A DNA stretch of 37,722 nucleotides, taken from assembly GCA_021155855.1 (NCBI GenBank), contig JAJNAZ010000022.1, positions 1 to 37,722 of the forward strand, given 5' to 3'. Source of the stretch: Solirubrobacterales bacterium. Lineage in GTDB: Bacteria > Actinomycetota > Thermoleophilia > Solirubrobacterales > 70-9. Below are positions 1-8,378 of the stretch, piece by piece; within the stretch, counting starts at the first letter, position 1; every line of letters starts with the position of its first letter. A model generated the notes under the pieces. That model was not told the origin of the DNA, made no database searches, and saw nothing but the letters and a program-made list of their open reading frames with translations. Position numbers and translations under genes: made by a program.

Positions 1-176
1 TGGCCGCGTTGCTCCTCGGCGCCGGCACGGTCTTGGGGATCGTGCTGTTCGTCGTCGCCGGCATCATGCTGGCCACATCCGCCACGGGGTACTGCCCCAA
101 CTACACGCTGATCGGCATCTCCACCGAGCGCGGACTCCATCGCGTCGGCCATGGCATCCGTCACGGCCACGCTTAG
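1..176 (+). CDS. YgaP-like (DUF2892) inner membrane protein, C-terminal part
   Basis: This is an open frame running in from the left edge and stopping at TAG 174-176. The visible 57 residues start with a hydrophobic, Gly/Ala/Val-rich helix, then a short segment reading GYCPNYTLIGIST, then a His/Arg-rich tail. The pattern of membrane helix, Cys-Pro, Leu-Ile-Gly-Ile-Ser-Thr is the signature of the DUF2892/YgaP membrane family, which is often found near rhodanese, sulfide or metal-handling genes. The N-terminus and start lie outside the window. Its position just upstream of an AhpD-like protein and a copper ATPase fits a redox/metal neighbourhood. The function is unknown; the family call rests on the short C-terminal motif. 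Confidence 0.65.
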   Translation, partial: AALLLGAGTVLGIVLFVVAGIMLATSATGYCPNYTLIGISTERGLHRVGHGIRHGHA

Positions 177-205
177 TGCGAGCCCACCGTTAGGAGTGAG
201 TGCAG

Positions 206-481
206 ATGCGACGGATAGCGATCGGTGCGGCTCTCGCCGGTCTTGGAGTCCTGGCCGTGCGTCGGCTGGCGCCGAAGCTGCACGAGCGCCTGCTCGCGCG
301 CTGTGAGCGGATGTTCGAGAAGATGCCCGACGACTTCCCGCCCAAGCGGATGATGCGGGGCATCGAGGAGATCCGCGCCAACACCGCGCGAACCCTTGAG
401 CTCGTTGAGCAGCGTAAGCAGGCGGGGTCCGAGCCGATCGGCGACCCGCCCTCGACTACGGCGGTCGATCATGCGGCTTGA
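206..481 (+). CDS. small basic protein of unknown function
   Basis: This 91-residue protein has one N-terminal hydrophobic stretch (about residues 3-18, reading IAIGAALAGLGVLAV) followed by a charged, helical body rich in Arg, Glu and Met. I chose ATG 206 because AGGAG at 192-196 sits about 9 bases upstream; an in-frame GTG at 200 lies too close to that site. Its 3' end overlaps the next start by 11 bases, so the two are probably translated together. I recognise no domain. It could be a small membrane-anchored partner of the AhpD-like protein that follows, but that is only inferred from position. Confidence 0.6.
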   Translation: MRRIAIGAALAGLGVLAVRRLAPKLHERLLARCERMFEKMPDDFPPKRMMRGIEEIRANTARTLELVEQRKQAGSEPIGDPPSTTAVDHAA

Positions 482-959
482 GCAACGGGAGAAGGAGCTC
501 GCCGCGATCGGTGCGAGTATCGGGGCCAGCTGCCGACCCTGCATCGAGCACCACCTGCCGGCGGGACGCGAGGCTGGCATTTCTGAGACCGAGCTGGGCG
601 ACGCGGTCGCCACCGCCCAAGCCGTCCGCCACGAGGCGGTCGAGCTGTTCACGGCGAGGGTCGAGGAGCTCCTCGGGCATGGCGGCCCTCCCCCCGAACC
701 GGGCGCGCTCGCCGAGACCTCGAAGGCGCGCGAGCTCGTCGCCCTGGGGGCAAGCGTCGGCGCCAACTCGCACCGCTTGCTTGCCCTCCACATCGCCGCC
801 GCCCTTGACGCGGGGCTCACCGGCGCGCAGGTCGAGGCCGCGTTCAAGATGGCCGGGTACGTACAGCAGCGCGCAGCCGAGATGACCGCGGAGAAGGCGC
901 GCCACGCGCTCGAGGATCGAGCTGCTGGGTTCGCCACGGCCGGAGGAGGTGGAAGATGA
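471..959 (+). CDS. carboxymuconolactone decarboxylase / AhpD-like protein
   Basis: This 162-residue protein is built from two repeats of the AhpD/CMD helical fold, one starting at about residue 14 (GASIGASC) and one at about 98 (GASVGANS). The first repeat carries C21-x-x-C24 and His28, matching the CxxCxxxH redox site of AhpD-type alkylhydroperoxidases. The second repeat has Ser/His in place of the cysteines and is probably structural. ATG 471 begins inside the previous gene (11-base overlap), and the stop overlaps the next ATG (ATGA at 956-959), so it belongs to a tightly coupled operon. A peroxidase or thiol-disulfide role is likely; the substrate is unknown. Confidence 0.8.
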   Translation: MRLEQREKELAAIGASIGASCRPCIEHHLPAGREAGISETELGDAVATAQAVRHEAVELFTARVEELLGHGGPPPEPGALAETSKARELVALGASVGANSHRLLALHIAAALDAGLTGAQVEAAFKMAGYVQQRAAEMTAEKARHALEDRAAGFATAGGGGR

Positions 960-1312
960 ACTTCATCGTGACCCTTCCGATCGCCGACACCTGGGGCATG
1001 CATGGCGACGACATCGGCGCGGGCTGGATGGTCGTGATGATGGGCGTGATGGTGCTGTTCTGGGCAGCGGTGATCCTCGGGATCGTCTGGCTCGTGCGCG
1101 GCGGCTTCGACGGCCGGCGCGAAAGACGAGAACAGAGCCGGATGCCGACCGCGATCGAGATCCTCGAGCGCCGGTTCGCCGAAGGTGCGATCTCCGTCGA
1201 CGAGTATCGCGAGCGGCGTGAGGTGATCGGAAATGGAACCGCTGAGCGAAACGCCGACGATCACCACCACGAGCCGGTGACGCCGCCCACAGCGGGCGAA
1301 GGGAGAGAGTGA
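956..1312 (+). CDS. SHOCT-domain membrane protein
   Basis: This 118-residue protein has a single transmembrane helix at about residues 24-48 and a cytoplasmic SHOCT motif at about 65-90 (IEILERRFAEGAISVDEY). The SHOCT domain is a short C-terminal oligomerisation module common in actinobacterial membrane proteins. A strong GGAGGTGG ribosome site at 944-951 precedes ATG 956, which overlaps the upstream stop. The His-rich tail (DDHHHEP) could bind metal, in keeping with the copper-related genes downstream. The cellular role is unknown. Confidence 0.75.
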   Translation: MNFIVTLPIADTWGMHGDDIGAGWMVVMMGVMVLFWAAVILGIVWLVRGGFDGRRERREQSRMPTAIEILERRFAEGAISVDEYRERREVIGNGTAERNADDHHHEPVTPPTAGEGRE

Positions 1313-1364
1313 TGAACAAGTTGATCATCGCACTTCGTTGCCGCCTCGTGCAAGCTCGCACGGC

Positions 1365-1475
1365 CTGTTCTGGTGACTGCTCACCCGCGGAGAGGACTAC
1401 GCCTACTCGCAGCCCTCGCTGACGAGCAAGAAGCTCCGCCGGCTCGAGCTCCGAGCTGGCGCCCCACGGGGCGAG
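1365..1475 (+). mobile_element. possible IS110-type transposase fragment
   Basis: In the frame starting at 1377 the sequence reads LLTRGEDYAYSQPSL followed by TSKKLRRLELRAGAP. From memory this resembles the C-terminal tail of actinobacterial IS110/IS116-type transposases. It lies inside the broken DUF305 gene, between the putative start and the conserved HHQGA motif. No terminal repeats or remaining transposase are visible, so it would be a decayed insertion scar. The assignment is tentative. Confidence 0.35.
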
Positions 1476-1599
1476 GCAAAGCCCGGGACGAACAGGTGCG
1501 GCCGTTTGACAGCCCTTCATCGAGGCGATGATCGCCCACCACCAGGGAGCTATCCGGATGGCGCCAGTGCAGCTCGAACGCGGTAGCGACGACGAGGTT

Positions 1600-1695
1600 C
1601 AGAATCTGGCCGAGGCGATCATCGCGGCGCACAGAATCTGGCCGAGGCGATCATCGCGGCGCACAGAATCTGGCCGAGGCGATCATCGCGGCGCA
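1600..1695 (+). repeat. 32-bp perfect tandem repeat, three copies
   Basis: Three identical 32-base units lie end to end at 1600-1631, 1632-1663 and 1664-1695, each beginning CAGAATCTGGCCGAGG. The unit is not a multiple of three, so each extra copy shifts the DUF305 reading frame. With a single copy the frame before and after the repeat would join (LAEAIIAA then QSREIEQM). Confidence 0.95.
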
Positions 1696-1846
1696 GTCAC
1701 GAGAGATCGAGCAGATGAATGCCTGGCACGAGCGCTGGTGCGGGTCGCCCTCGCTGGCCGGTGGGGTTCCGGACGAGGACATGGCGATGCCGGGTCATGA
1801 CGAGATGGGTCAGTGAGGTGCCGTCACCGAGGAGAGGAGGTCGAGC

Positions 1847-2008
1847 ATGAGGGCCTGGCACATGCTCGTCTGCGCGGGGCTGGTCGTTGCCGGCGTCGCG
1901 CTCGCGGCCACCGGCGCGAGCGCGGTCGCGCTGGTTCCAGTCGCGGCATGCGCGCTCATGATGGGCGCAATGGTCTGGATGATGATGCGGGGCGGCGGTG
2001 GTCACTGA
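1847..2008 (+). CDS. 53-residue membrane mini-protein
   Basis: This small gene starts at ATG 1847 with an excellent GGAGAGGAGG ribosome site at 1831-1840. Its 53 residues form two hydrophobic segments separated by TGAS and end in MMMRGGGGH. The Met-rich end and terminal His recall small DUF2933-like proteins found beside copper-resistance genes, but I cannot assign a family firmly. It follows the broken DUF305 gene and overlaps the start of the next gene by 11 bases, so it appears to belong to the same transcription unit as the ABC transporter and copper ATPase. Confidence 0.6.
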   Translation: MRAWHMLVCAGLVVAGVALAATGASAVALVPVAACALMMGAMVWMMMRGGGGH

Positions 2009-2402
2009 GGCGGGCGCCGTCAATCCGGTGCTGAGCACCGACCGGGCGGCCCGACCGGACGCGCGGAGCCGGTTGCGCGTTGGCGCCGGCGCCGCCGGCG
2101 CGGCCGTCCTCGGTGCGGCCCCGCATGTTCTCCATCACGCCGGACCGCTGGCCGGAGCGGCGCTCCTGGCTGGGGCTGCCGGAACGGCGCTCTTCGTAGC
2201 GTTCGGGCTGCTCGCCGCCGTGCCAATGCTCCTGCGGCTGCATCGGCGGACGGGTTCCTGGCGCGCTCCGGCTGGGCTGCTTGTGCTGTTTGCCGCGGTC
2301 TTCGTCGTTTCGACGGTGAACATTGGTCCCGCCCTGAGCGATGACGACGAGCCGGCCGCTCAGGCCTCGGAACCGAGCGGGCATGAGGCGCACCACCCAT
2401 GA
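1998..2402 (+). CDS. multi-pass membrane protein of unknown function
   Basis: This 134-residue protein starts at GTG 1998, within the preceding gene, and ends by overlapping the ABC ATPase start (ATGA 2399-2402). It has about three hydrophobic helices (roughly residues 28-45, 50-80 and 92-112), a cytoplasmic basic patch (LRLHRRTGSWR) and a His-rich end (HEAHHP). The His motifs and the operon position suggest a link with metal transport. I do not recognise the family. The strictly overlapping gene order indicates translational coupling with its neighbours. Confidence 0.6.
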   Translation: MVTEAGAVNPVLSTDRAARPDARSRLRVGAGAAGAAVLGAAPHVLHHAGPLAGAALLAGAAGTALFVAFGLLAAVPMLLRLHRRTGSWRAPAGLLVLFAAVFVVSTVNIGPALSDDDEPAAQASEPSGHEAHHP

Positions 2403-3073
2403 GCGCGCGTGGCGGTGCACCGGAGCCTGCCGCGCCCCGTGGCGCGGCCGTGCTCTCGGTCACCGACGTGAGCAAGAGCTTTCGCCGCGGTGTCCTGCGC
2501 CGGAGACGCACCGATGTCCTCAAGGGGGCGAGCATGGAGGTGAGGCCGGGCGAGCTGGTCGGACTCGTCGGCGAGAACGGCTCCGGCAAGAGCGTGTTGA
2601 TGAAGATCGTCGTCGGGCTGCTCGCCCGCGACGGCGGCGAGGTGGGGCGCACCGGAACGCTCGGCTACTGCCCTCAGGAGCCGCTGCTGTGGGAGAAGCT
2701 CACGGTCGGGGAGCACTTCGAGCTCTTCGCTCGAGCCTACGGACTCGCCGACGACGCGGCGACGGGCGCCGAGGAGCTGCTGCTGGATGAGCTCGAGTTC
2801 TCTCGCTATCGCGGTTACCGGGTCGAGGAGCTCTCGGGCGGAACGCGGCAGAAGCTCAACCTGGCACTGGCGCTGATGCACGAGCCGGCGCTCCTGCTCC
2901 TCGACGAGCCCTACGCCGGCTTCGACTGGGAGACCTACGTCCATTTCTGGGAGATGGCCGAGCGTCGTCGCGAACGCGGGATGGCGATCCTGGTCGTCTC
3001 CCACTTGCTCACCGAGCGTGAGCGGCTGACCCGCGTATTCACCCTGCGCGACGGTCGGATGGTGTCGGAGTGA
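2399..3073 (+). CDS. ABC transporter ATP-binding protein
   Basis: This 224-residue nucleotide-binding subunit has Walker A GENGSGKS at 58-65, a Q-loop around Q93, the signature LSGGTRQK from 145, and Walker B LLLLDEPYAGFD from 165. It would energise transport by the two membrane subunits encoded directly downstream, with which it overlaps by four bases. Before the core domain there is only a short Ala/Pro-rich lead. The substrate cannot be read from the ATPase. The location between His-rich membrane proteins and a copper ATPase suggests metal export or export of a metalloprotein, but this is inference. Confidence 0.9.
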   Translation: MSARGGAPEPAAPRGAAVLSVTDVSKSFRRGVLRRRRTDVLKGASMEVRPGELVGLVGENGSGKSVLMKIVVGLLARDGGEVGRTGTLGYCPQEPLLWEKLTVGEHFELFARAYGLADDAATGAEELLLDELEFSRYRGYRVEELSGGTRQKLNLALALMHEPALLLLDEPYAGFDWETYVHFWEMAERRRERGMAILVVSHLLTERERLTRVFTLRDGRMVSE

Positions 3074-3768
3074 GCACGACGCTTGCCTTCGCGCGCGAGC
3101 ACCTGAGGGCGCCGCTGACGATCGTCCTCCTGGTCGCCCTGCCGGCGGCGTTCGTCGTCCTCGCAGCCAGCGTCCTCGGGGAGTTCGCCGACGCGCTCGG
3201 GGGGTCGCTCGTAGCCGACGCGGCGAGCGCCCTCGGCGCAGGGTGGTCGGCGGCGTTCATCGCCGGGTCGCTTGGTTTCTTCCAGGCTTCCTCGAGTCGC
3301 GGCGCCGACCGCCGCCTCGCGCTCTCCGGTCTCGGGGTCGCAGGGGTCGCGCTCGCCCGGATCGGCGCGTCGCTGATCCTCGCGGTCGTCGCCGGCCTGG
3401 CGGCCTTCATCGCCCTCGCGGCGGAGACGGGGATCGCGCATCCGTGGCACGCCGCAGTGGCGATCCTCGGCTTCGCGATCATCTACCTCGGAGTCGGGAC
3501 GGTCATCGGCGCACTGATTCCGTCGCCACTCGAGGGGTCGCTGGCCGTCGCCTTCATCTTCATCCTCGACGTCTTCTCGGGGCCGGGGATGACCGAGGGC
3601 GATGGATCTCCCGTGAGCATCAGCCGCAGCGCGGCCGATGTCCTGATCTCCTCGGCCGTCGGTCAGGGCTCGTCGGCAGAGGACTGGATTGAGCTATCGC
3701 TGTGGCTGGCCGGCTCGCTCCTCGTCGCGCTCGGTGTCTTCGTCGCCTCCGCGCGGAGCCGGCTGTGA
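3070..3768 (+). CDS. ABC transporter permease subunit 1
   Basis: This 232-residue hydrophobic protein has about six transmembrane helices. It begins at GTG 3070 (GTGA overlap with the ATPase stop) and is followed by a second permease with the same type of overlap. Between helices it carries charged loops such as SSSRGADRR. The topology resembles ABC-2 type permeases, in which two different membrane subunits pair with one ATPase. It has no obvious substrate-binding domain, which fits an exporter. Family placement is by topology and neighbourhood rather than by a catalytic motif. Confidence 0.8.
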   Translation: MSTTLAFAREHLRAPLTIVLLVALPAAFVVLAASVLGEFADALGGSLVADAASALGAGWSAAFIAGSLGFFQASSSRGADRRLALSGLGVAGVALARIGASLILAVVAGLAAFIALAAETGIAHPWHAAVAILGFAIIYLGVGTVIGALIPSPLEGSLAVAFIFILDVFSGPGMTEGDGSPVSISRSAADVLISSAVGQGSSAEDWIELSLWLAGSLLVALGVFVASARSRL

Positions 3769-4532
3769 CGTCGCGGGTGGCCGATGCGACGCGGCTCGAG
3801 CTGCGCGAGCTTGCGCGGCGACCGCTTCTGCTCGTTCTACTGGTGGCGCTGCCGTTGTTCTTCATCACCCGCGCGATCGCGACGACCGTACCCCAGCCGA
3901 GGACGGTGCCGCTGCCCGGGGGTGGTGAGGTGCTGTCAAACATGCAGGACGTCCACGGAGCGACAATGGCGGCGATCACGATCGCATTCCTCGCCGGGCT
4001 CTGCGGCCTCTTCATCATGCAGTCCGCGCGCGAGGCGGACCGACGTCTGGTCGTCGCCGGGTTCAGGCCGGCGGAGGTCGTCGTGCCTCGGCTCGTCCTG
4101 ATCGGGGCCACCACTGGCATCGTCGTCTTCGTCTCGCTCGTGGTGACCGCCCTCAGCTTCACTCCGCAGCAGTGGCCACCGTTCGTTGCCGCCAACCTGT
4201 TGATCGGCCTCACGTACGCCTCGATCGGGGCGATCGCGGGTGTCGCCTTCGGCCGCCTCGGGGGCACCTACTTCATGCTCTTCCTGCCGATGATCGATCT
4301 CGGCATCGCCCAAACGCCGATGTTCGGTGACGGAGCACCCGACGGCTGGGCGACGCTGCTGCCGGGGTACGGGGGCGGGCGGGTGTTAGTGGATGCGTCG
4401 TTCGCCTCGTCGTTGCACGTCGGCGCCGATCTGCTCGTCGGGATCGGTTGGGCGGTCGTCGCGCTGGCGGCGGTGGTCGTGGTTCTCACGCGCTCAATCG
4501 GGCGCCCGGCGGCTGCGAGGGGCAATGGGTGA
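3765..4532 (+). CDS. ABC transporter permease subunit 2
   Basis: This 255-residue membrane protein probably starts at GTG 3765, which overlaps the previous stop (GTGA); the longer upstream reading lies inside the first permease. It has an N-terminal Arg-rich segment ([14 protein letters not shown]), a first helix, an extracytoplasmic loop of about 35 residues, and about five more helices. It is similar in layout to permease 1 (both carry a cytoplasmic stretch like READRRL), suggesting an old duplication. Its 3' end overlaps the copper ATPase start at 4525, tying the ABC system to the P-type ATPase in one operon. Confidence 0.8.
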   Translation: MTSRVADATRLELRELARRPLLLVLLVALPLFFITRAIATTVPQPRTVPLPGGGEVLSNMQDVHGATMAAITIAFLAGLCGLFIMQSAREADRRLVVAGFRPAEVVVPRLVLIGATTGIVVFVSLVVTALSFTPQQWPPFVAANLLIGLTYASIGAIAGVAFGRLGGTYFMLFLPMIDLGIAQTPMFGDGAPDGWATLLPGYGGGRVLVDASFASSLHVGADLLVGIGWAVVALAAVVVVLTRSIGRPAAARGNG

Positions 4533-7248
4533 AGTGCTCGTCACGCTTGGCGGAGCGCTGGCGATTGCGGCGCTGGCCCGGTTCTTCTTCGGCCGCCGCA
4601 CAGCCGAGACCGCCGAGCTTCGAGCGGGGCGCCAAGAGGTCGAGGTCAGGGTCAAGGGCGGCTACTCGCCGAACCTGATCCGAGCCCGCGAGGGAGTCCC
4701 CCTGACTCTCGTGTTCGATCGTCAGGAGGCTGGCGACTGCACGGCCCGCGTCGTCTTTCCCGAGCTCGGACTAAGCCGCTCGCTGGCGCCGTTCGCACGC
4801 ACGAGGCTCGATCTAACGCCCGATCATGCCGGTGAGTTCGGCTTCGCCTGCGGCATGAACATGGTCCACGGGACGCTCCTCGTGGAAGCCGATGAGGAGG
4901 CGGACCTCGCCGACGAGCGGGCCGGTAGAGGTGGCGCGCTGGGTGGAGGCGGGGATGGAGGGCGGGTGGCTTTGGCGGTCGGTGTCGGTCCGGAGCGCGA
5001 GGTCAGCGAACCGGCGACGGCCGAGCTGGCGCTCAAGCCGGGCGGTCTCAGCTGTGCCTCCTGCGTGAAGACGATCGAGAGCGCTCTCCTGGCGCTGCCC
5101 GGGGTCGATCGCGCCAGCGTCAACATGGGAACCGAACGGGTCACGGTCGAGTACGACCCCGAGCGCCTGACCACATCGAATCTGGCCGACGTGATCAGAG
5201 GCGCCGGCTACGAGCTCCTTGGCGGAGCGGGCGAGGCCGCACCGGACGAGGACGCCGAGGCCGAGGCGCGCAACGCCGAGGTCGCCGATCTGAGTCGCCG
5301 GGTCCTGCTCGGCGCGCTGCTCACCGCACCGGTCCTGATCGCGGTGATGGCCACAGATGTCTTCGGCGCGACCTGGGTACCGGAGCTTCTCCTCGACAGC
5401 TGGGTTCAGCTGGCGCTGATCGCGCCGGTGATGCTGTACGCCGGATGGCCGATCCACCGCACCGGATGGCTCTCGCTCGTTCACCGGAGCGCCGACATGA
5501 ACACGCTGATCGCGGTCGGAACCGCCGCGGCCTTCGGTTACAGCCTCTTCGTCACCGTATTCCCCGGCGCGCTACCCGAGAACCTGCGCGACGTCTACTC
5601 CGAGGCGGTGGGCGTGATCATCACGCTGATCCTGCTGGGGCGCCTGCTCGAGGTGCGGGCCAAGGCCGGAACCGGGGAAGCGATCCGCAGGCTGATCGGA
5701 CTCCAGGCGCGGACCGCGCGCGTTCTCAGGGGCGGCACCGAGCGGGACATCCCGATCGCCGACGTGGTCCAGGGGGACGTGGTTGTTGTTCGCCCGGGCG
5801 AGAAGGTGCCCGTGGACGGGGAGGTGATCGAAGGTCGTTCGAGCCTCGACGAGTCGATTGTCACCGGCGAGTCGCTGCCGGTGACCAAGGAGCCGGGAGA
5901 TCAGGTGATCGGAGCAACGGTCAACCAGACGGGCTCGTTCCGCCTTCGTGCGATGAGCGTCGGCCGCGACACGATGCTCGCCCAGATCATCCACCTGGTC
6001 GAGCAGGCCCAGGGGTCGAAGGCCCCGATCCAGCGGGTTGCTGATCGCGTCGCCGGCTACTTCGTGCCGGCGGTGATCATCATCGCGATCGCCACCTTCG
6101 TGGTTTGGTTCGACTTCGGTCCCGAGCCTGCGCTCACCTTCGGGCTGGTGTCTGCGGTGGCGGTGATGATCATTGCCTGTCCCTGCGCGCTCGGCCTGGC
6201 GACGCCCTTGTCGATCATGGTCGGAACCGGCAAGGGGGCACAGAGCGGGATCCTGATCCGCTCGGCGGAGGCGCTGGAGACCGCACAGAAGCTCGATGCG
6301 ATCGTCCTCGATAAGACCGGCACGATCACTCGCGGCGAGCCCACCCTTACCGATGTCGTCAGCGTTGACGGCAGCGACGCGGAGCTCGTGGGGTTGGCCG
6401 CCTCGGCCGAGGCGCCGTCCGAGCACCCGCTGGCTCAGGCGATCGTGGGCGGTGGGAGGGAGCGAGGCCTGGCTCTCGCCGATCCGGAGGAGTTTGACTC
6501 GGTGACCGGTGGCGGCCTACGCGCGCGGGTAAAGAGTCGCGAGCTTCTAATCGGGACACGGCGTCTGCTGGCGGATGCCGAGGTTGATTCGTCCACGTTG
6601 GAGGAGGAGGCAACAGCCCTCGAGGCCGACGGCAAGACGGCGATCCTGGTGGCGATCGACGGCCGGCCCGCCGGGGTCCTGGCCGTGGCGGATACGGTGA
6701 AGCCGGATTCGGCGGCGGCGATCGCGACCCTGAGGCGGATCGGCCTCGAGGTCGTGATGATCACTGGCGACAACCGCCGCACCGCCGAGGCAATCGCTAG
6801 TCAGGTGGGGATCGATCGAGTCCTGGCGGAGGTGCTTCCAGGCGACAAAGCGCTCGAGGTCCGTCAGCTCCAAGACGAGGGGAAGTTGGTCGCGATGGTG
6901 GGAGACGGCATCAACGACGCCCCCGCCCTTGCGCAGGCGGACGTCGGAATCGCGATCGGGACCGGCACCGATGTCGCGATCGAGGCAGCGGACGTCACGC
7001 TGATCTCGGGAGAGCTGAAGGGAGTCGGCACGGCGCTCGACCTGAGTCGAGCGACGATGCGCAACATCCGCCAGAACCTGGTCTTCGCCTTCGGGTACAA
7101 CGCCCTCGGGATCCCGATCGCCGCCGGCGTCCTTTATCCGCTCATCGAGCTCCAGCTCAGCCCGATGATCGCCGCCGCCGCAATGGCGGCAAGCTCGCTC
7201 TCAGTGGTGACGAACGCGAACCGACTGCGCCGCTGGCATGCACTGTGA
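4525..7248 (+). CDS. copA: copper-type P-type ATPase with N-terminal cupredoxin domain
   Basis: This 907-residue P1B ATPase is predicted to pump copper(I) out of the cytoplasm. The domain order is: an N-terminal helix; a cupredoxin-like domain (about 32-125) with C72 and C109-G-M-N-M-V-H115; an acidic/glycine linker; a heavy-metal-associated domain with C177-A-S-C180; and then the pump core. The core shows TGES at 447-450, the membrane CPC at 552-554, the phosphorylated D596-KTGT, the HP motif at H634, GDGIND from 793, and a last helix MAASSLS. With the YN of the previous helix (GYNALG), that last helix is characteristic of copper ATPases. ATG 4525 overlaps the permease stop. The cupredoxin fusion is the unusual part; silver is an alternative substrate. 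Confidence 0.93.
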   Translation: MGEVLVTLGGALAIAALARFFFGRRTAETAELRAGRQEVEVRVKGGYSPNLIRAREGVPLTLVFDRQEAGDCTARVVFPELGLSRSLAPFARTRLDLTPDHAGEFGFACGMNMVHGTLLVEADEEADLADERAGRGGALGGGGDGGRVALAVGVGPEREVSEPATAELALKPGGLSCASCVKTIESALLALPGVDRASVNMGTERVTVEYDPERLTTSNLADVIRGAGYELLGGAGEAAPDEDAEAEARNAEVADLSRRVLLGALLTAPVLIAVMATDVFGATWVPELLLDSWVQLALIAPVMLYAGWPIHRTGWLSLVHRSADMNTLIAVGTAAAFGYSLFVTVFPGALPENLRDVYSEAVGVIITLILLGRLLEVRAKAGTGEAIRRLIGLQARTARVLRGGTERDIPIADVVQGDVVVVRPGEKVPVDGEVIEGRSSLDESIVTGESLPVTKEPGDQVIGATVNQTGSFRLRAMSVGRDTMLAQIIHLVEQAQGSKAPIQRVADRVAGYFVPAVIIIAIATFVVWFDFGPEPALTFGLVSAVAVMIIACPCALGLATPLSIMVGTGKGAQSGILIRSAEALETAQKLDAIVLDKTGTITRGEPTLTDVVSVDGSDAELVGLAASAEAPSEHPLAQAIVGGGRERGLALADPEEFDSVTGGGLRARVKSRELLIGTRRLLADAEVDSSTLEEEATALEADGKTAILVAIDGRPAGVLAVADTVKPDSAAAIATLRRIGLEVVMITGDNRRTAEAIASQVGIDRVLAEVLPGDKALEVRQLQDEGKLVAMVGDGINDAPALAQADVGIAIGTGTDVAIEAADVTLISGELKGVGTALDLSRATMRNIRQNLVFAFGYNALGIPIAAGVLYPLIELQLSPMIAAAAMAASSLSVVTNANRLRRWHAL

Positions 7249-7570
7249 GGTGAGTACTCCTTCTCGGCAACAGAAGCCACGGAAGAGGAGCTCCTCGCCG
7301 AGCACGCTCTCGACAGCAGGACTGCGCTTTCCCTCCGCGTGGAAGCGAGCACCGGGGGCATCCTCGCGCTGAGCCGGCTCGCTCCCGGATTGGACGAGGA
7401 CCGGGAGCCACGACGTCCAGGAATACCGTCCCTTTCCCTCAGGGCTGACGCTGCCCGCCTTGATCCTCGAGACACCCGGCGGGTGAGTCGCTGGGAGGCT
7501 TTTGAGCCCTTCCTCCTTGGCGGGAACGGAGGGCGCGGCTACGGCGATGCGCTCCCGCTGTAGAAAGCGG
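7249..7570. other. gene-free stretch holding one copy of a hairpin repeat
   Basis: I see no convincing gene between the copper ATPase and the SRPBCC gene. The stretch contains the repeat copy described at 7377-7429. A minus-strand frame through it (YSWTSWLPVLV) also occurs in the second copy as YSWMPWLPVLV, so an extinct coding tail cannot be excluded. Confidence 0.5.
7377..7429 (+). repeat. hairpin repeat, copy A
   Basis: This 53-base element matches 9976-10028 at 46 of 53 positions, including a 21-base identical block. It contains a perfect inverted repeat, GCTCCCGG (7381-7388) and CCGGGAGC (7401-7408), around a 12-base loop. Weaker similarity extends about 50 bases upstream. Confidence 0.75.
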
Positions 7571-8233
7571 TCACGCCGGCACTGCCTCGGACTCGACCCG
7601 CCGCTTGAGGTTCGCGAACTGCCGAGTCTGCATGATCCAATGCGCGGGCTCCCAGAAGATGAAGTTCTGGATCGCCTGAACGAGGCGCGGTCGAGCCGAC
7701 TGGTAGCCGCTGACCACGAGCCGCGTTCGGTCCTCCGCCAGCTCCTCCAGCAGGAATGCCCAGAGGGAGTCGCTATACAGATTCGGCCGAACGCCTGACG
7801 TGTCGAACGGGTGGCCGCGCAAGTCCAGTGGTGCCCGCAGGCCCAGGAACCGCTGCGGCTCGAGCGCCGCGACCTCGAACCACGTGCTGCCGCTCGGGGT
7901 CGAGGCGAGGTGATCCCCCACCGAGATCTCCTGCCACTCGGGGTGAATCTCCTCGGCGCTGGGGACACCCCCGTTGTCGAGGCGGTCCCAGCTGTACCAG
8001 CCCGCGCGGTCGCATCCCATCTGCACGAGCCACGGCCATAGCCGCGACGGTGGCGCGTCGATGGTGATGGCCATGGTCGCTCCCCGCTTTCCGCCGGGCA
8101 CAAGATCGGCGCCCGGATACGTCTGCCGCACCTCCTCGTCCGTCGCACCCCACCGAAGCAGGCGAGGGCGGACCGCAAGCGTGTAGCCCCCGACAATGGT
8201 TAGAACAGCGGCGAGTCTGCGAGCGGTCGCCAT
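7571..8233 (-). CDS. SRPBCC (START-like) superfamily protein
   Basis: This 220-residue protein has an N-terminal hydrophobic segment (about residues 6-22) and then an SRPBCC ligand-binding fold. The recognisable stretch is ITIDAPPSRLWPWLVQMG followed by AGWYSWDRLDNGG, common in actinobacterial members. The fold forms a deep hydrophobic pocket for lipids or polyketide-like ligands; the ligand here is unknown. It is the last gene of a minus-strand series downstream of the multicopper oxidase stump and the flavin monooxygenase. The N-terminal helix suggests membrane anchoring. Confidence 0.8.
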   Translation of the reverse strand: MATARRLAAVLTIVGGYTLAVRPRLLRWGATDEEVRQTYPGADLVPGGKRGATMAITIDAPPSRLWPWLVQMGCDRAGWYSWDRLDNGGVPSAEEIHPEWQEISVGDHLASTPSGSTWFEVAALEPQRFLGLRAPLDLRGHPFDTSGVRPNLYSDSLWAFLLEELAEDRTRLVVSGYQSARPRLVQAIQNFIFWEPAHWIMQTRQFANLKRRVESEAVPA

Positions 8234-8378
8234 GACCGCTCAAGGGTAGGTTCTCCGCAAGGGATTTGGCCGGACCGAGGCAGGCGGCGCCCCTGCCACC
8301 GAATGCGACGCTCCGCGCTGCCGTGACCACGGTCTGCACGCCTTCCGGAAGGCCGAAGCCCGCGAGAATGGGGATGAG

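Larger units (their letters stand above)
1312..1816 (+). pseudogene. broken DUF305 protein gene
   Basis: DUF305 proteins are His/Met-rich, usually exported ferritin-like proteins linked to metal homeostasis. Their signature FIEAMIAHHQGAIRMA is readable from 1516, and the C-terminal part (REIEQMNAWHERW) from about 1703 to the stop at 1814-1816. The two parts are in different frames, because a 32-bp unit is present three times in tandem at 1600-1695, adding 64 bases. Upstream, a start at 1312 (MNKLIIAL, overlapping the SHOCT stop) reaches a stop at 1420, the frame also has TGA at 1507, and one base seems missing near 1513. About 110 bases at 1365-1475 resemble transposase code. No full-length product can be made as read. 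Confidence 0.75.

Noticed and set aside
4393-4524. Extended start of the copper ATPase at 4393
   Set aside because: It overlaps the permease by 140 bases with Arg/Ser-rich shadow sequence; ATG 4525 overlaps the stop in the operon's usual manner.
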